NCBI GenBank assembly: GCA_008501565.1
Contig: QQUL01000345.1
Coordinates: 1-5,563 of the forward strand
Direction of reading: 5' to 3'
Source of the DNA: Armatimonadota bacterium
Lineage (GTDB): Bacteria > Actinomycetota > Acidimicrobiia > Spongiisociales > UBA5794
DNA: 5,563 nt
In this document: positions 4,690-5,563 of the stretch, piece by piece
How positions within the stretch are numbered: position 1 is the first letter of the stretch
Layout: each line of letters starts with the position of its first letter
Made by a program: the position numbers and the translations under genes
The notes under the pieces: generated by a model
Databases searched by the model: none
What the model was told of the DNA's origin: nothing
The model's input: only the letters and a program-made list of their open reading frames with translations

Positions 4690-4744
4690 GCTCACAGCTT
4701 TCAGCTTTCCGCTCACAGCTTCGGTAGTCGGTAGTCGGTACCCT
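4689..4744 (+). repeat. Heptanucleotide repeat array (seven units plus one degenerate)
   Basis: Read in 7-base steps from 4689 the units are AGCTCAC, AGCTTTC, AGCTTTC, CGCTCAC, AGCTTCG, GTAGTCG, GTAGTCG and a degenerate GTACCCT. The array fills most of the gap between rplQ and the NUDIX gene. Two unit families are present, AGCTNNC-like and GTAGTCG, joined by AGCTTCG, which shares its TCG ending with the second. A 7-nt period is incompatible with coding and shows a non-coding tandem repeat, probably made by slippage or copied as a block. Confidence 0.8.
4739..4744 (+). promoter_or_regulatory. Candidate -10 element for a leaderless NUDIX transcript
   Basis: TACCCT fits the TANNNT pattern and lies 7 nt before the NUDIX ATG. 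Transcription would begin at or next to the start codon. No Shine-Dalgarno sequence is present, which agrees. The bases 17 nt upstream belong to the heptamer array and do not resemble a -35 box. Confidence 0.38.
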
Positions 4745-4751
4745 GCAGTTC

Positions 4752-5297
4752 ATGCTCGGACCCAGTGACATCGAGGCGGTAGTCCGCGGGTACCGGCCCG
4801 CTGGTGACTCTGCCTCGTATGACACTGCCGTGGCTGCCCTCTCCCAAGAGCGTCCCATGTGGCCGCGGACGGAGTTCTCGCCCGGGCATTTCACGGCTTC
4901 TGGATTTGTCGCCTCGCCCGATCGTCAGTCGCTGCTTCTCATCCATCACAACAAGCTGAAGCGATGGCTTCAACCCGGCGGTCACATCGAGTCTGATGAT
5001 CGCACCGTGGAGTCAGCCGCCCGGCGAGAGATCGCGGAGGAGACAGGTATCGCGGATCTCGTGCGAGTGGGATCGTCGCTCGTGAGGGTTGATGCACATT
5101 CGATTCCTGCTCACGGGCATGAACCAGCCCACATACACCTTGATCTCGCTATCGGGTTTGTTGCGACGTCAAGCCGGATAGGACCTCTCGACGAAGTGCT
5201 TGAGGCGGAATGGGTCCCGTTCGATGACCTCGCTGATTTCGGCCTTGACACGGCGGCCACCGCCGGCGCTCGTCGACTGTTCGAGATCCTTTCTTGA
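4752..5297 (+). CDS. NUDIX hydrolase
   Basis: The gene encodes 181 residues with one NUDIX domain at about 45-175. NUDIX enzymes cleave nucleoside diphosphates linked to another moiety, using Mg2+ held by the box glutamates. The box is at 76-100: GGHIE (76-80), then a loop with Asp82 and Asp83, then RREIAEETGI (91-100). Catalytic Arg92, Glu93, Glu96, Glu97 and Gly99 are present. The Gly77-to-Arg92 spacing is one residue longer than in the classic box, as in the subgroup with GGHxExxD. KRWLQPGGHIE is preceded by strands containing FVASPDRQSLLLIHH (52-66), and EAEWVPFDDL (151-160) is the usual late segment. His119-type residues in HGHEPAHIHLDL (121-132) may form part of the substrate or metal site. 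The substrate cannot be told from sequence. The first 45 residues may be a small helical cap. It lies 74 bp after rplQ and probably has its own promoter. Confidence 0.93.
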   Translation: MLGPSDIEAVVRGYRPAGDSASYDTAVAALSQERPMWPRTEFSPGHFTASGFVASPDRQSLLLIHHNKLKRWLQPGGHIESDDRTVESAARREIAEETGIADLVRVGSSLVRVDAHSIPAHGHEPAHIHLDLAIGFVATSSRIGPLDEVLEAEWVPFDDLADFGLDTAATAGARRLFEILS

Positions 5298-5321
5298 TCC
5301 TGACTCGGGTGCCGGAACCGT

Positions 5322-5350
5322 TTGACACATGCGGCGGTACTCTCTACCAG
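5322..5350 (+). promoter_or_regulatory. Promoter of the downstream gene
   Basis: A perfect -35 hexamer TTGACA (5322-5327) is followed after 17 bp by TACCAG (5345-5350), which keeps the important first two bases of the -10 box. Transcription would start near 5357, leaving a leader of about 17 nt that contains the ribosome binding site AAGGGG (5359-5364). Confidence 0.5.
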
Positions 5351-5355
5351 ACCGC
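5331..5355. promoter_or_regulatory. Inverted repeat overlapping the promoter, possible operator
   Basis: GCGG (5331-5334) and GGTA (5336-5339) face TACC (5345-5348) and CCGC (5352-5355) around CTCTC. The dyad spans the spacer and the -10 box, where a repressor would block polymerase. It could equally be chance in GC-rich DNA. Confidence 0.25.
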
Positions 5356-5373
5356 ACGAAGGGGTAACCGCTC

Positions 5374-5563
5374 GTGGGCGTAGTGTTTCACCGCCTTCTC
5401 CAAACCGTCAAACTCGAACGCGACGCGTTCGTATGGCTGGACTTCAACGACCGTGCCACCGGCGACGGTGCGATTCTTGTCGCCATCACACAGGTGCTGC
5501 TTGCGCTCGGGACAGGTGTGTCCGTTGGGAATCTGCTCCGGAATCCACTGGACATTGTCGCAA
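5374..5563 (+). CDS. Start of a probable membrane protein, possibly YIP1 family (3' end outside window)
   Basis: The frame opens at GTG 5374, with AAGGGG (5359-5364) 9 nt upstream, and stays open for 63 codons to the window edge. A second in-frame GTG at 5383 is possible but less well spaced. The N-terminus is VGVVFHRLLQTVKLERDAF; after a polar stretch DFNDRATGDG comes a hydrophobic segment AILVAITQVLLALGTGVSVG (33-52) that can cross the membrane. The pattern of an amphipathic start, a conserved Asp/Ala-Thr turn and then a membrane helix resembles YIP1-domain proteins of actinobacteria, but too little is visible to be certain. The preceding promoter suggests that it begins a new transcription unit. 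Confidence 0.7.
   Translation, partial: MGVVFHRLLQTVKLERDAFVWLDFNDRATGDGAILVAITQVLLALGTGVSVGNLLRNPLDIVA

Noticed and set aside
1..5563. Mobile elements, CRISPR arrays, prophage or defence genes
   Set aside because: I found no transposase, integrase, terminal inverted repeats, or spaced direct repeats of CRISPR size. The heptamer array has no spacers.

Overview
The window carries the distal part of the bacterial ribosomal 'alpha' operon, rpmJ-rpsM-rpsK-rpsD-rpoA-rplQ (1744-4677, + strand), with unrelated single genes on both sides. Moderate-to-high GC content, an RpoA that starts MLITQRPT, a cysteine-free S4, actinobacterial-looking -10 elements directly upstream of start codons and a Lys/Arg-rich basal ribosomal set point to an actinobacterium. 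An Acidimicrobiia-like lineage is my best guess, from memory of protein style; no search was possible.

Left flank (1-1465): the 3' tail of an unidentified + strand gene, a convergent HAD-superfamily hydrolase of the haloacid dehalogenase type II group on the - strand, and a divergent small lipoprotein of unknown function. Between the lipoprotein and rpmJ lie 278 bp without a gene. This stretch holds a credible promoter (1488-1517) and a predicted leader of about 220 nt with two good hairpins, a pair of 12-bp direct repeats and a cluster of palindromes. It is the natural place for operon control.

Operon (1744-4677): the genes are packed tightly. rpsM/rpsK share TAATG, rpoA/rplQ share TGATG, and the other gaps are 2-39 bp, so they are almost certainly co-transcribed. 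The products are the 50S proteins L36 and L17, the 30S proteins S13, S11 and S4, and the RNA polymerase alpha subunit. S11 has an unusual acidic, proline-rich N-terminal extension built from pentapeptide repeats. RpoA most likely starts at a GTG (3371) rather than at the upstream ATG. The rplQ stop codon sits in the loop of a perfect 11-bp stem, a probable terminator or 3'-end structure.

Right flank (4678-5563): a run of seven to eight heptanucleotide units separates rplQ from a NUDIX hydrolase that looks leaderless. A consensus-like promoter then precedes the start of a probable membrane protein (possibly YIP1 family), cut by the window end.

No new multi-gene system is visible. The interesting signals are small: the leader, the heptamer array, the stop-codon hairpin, the S11 extension, and the operon's separation from infA and truA.
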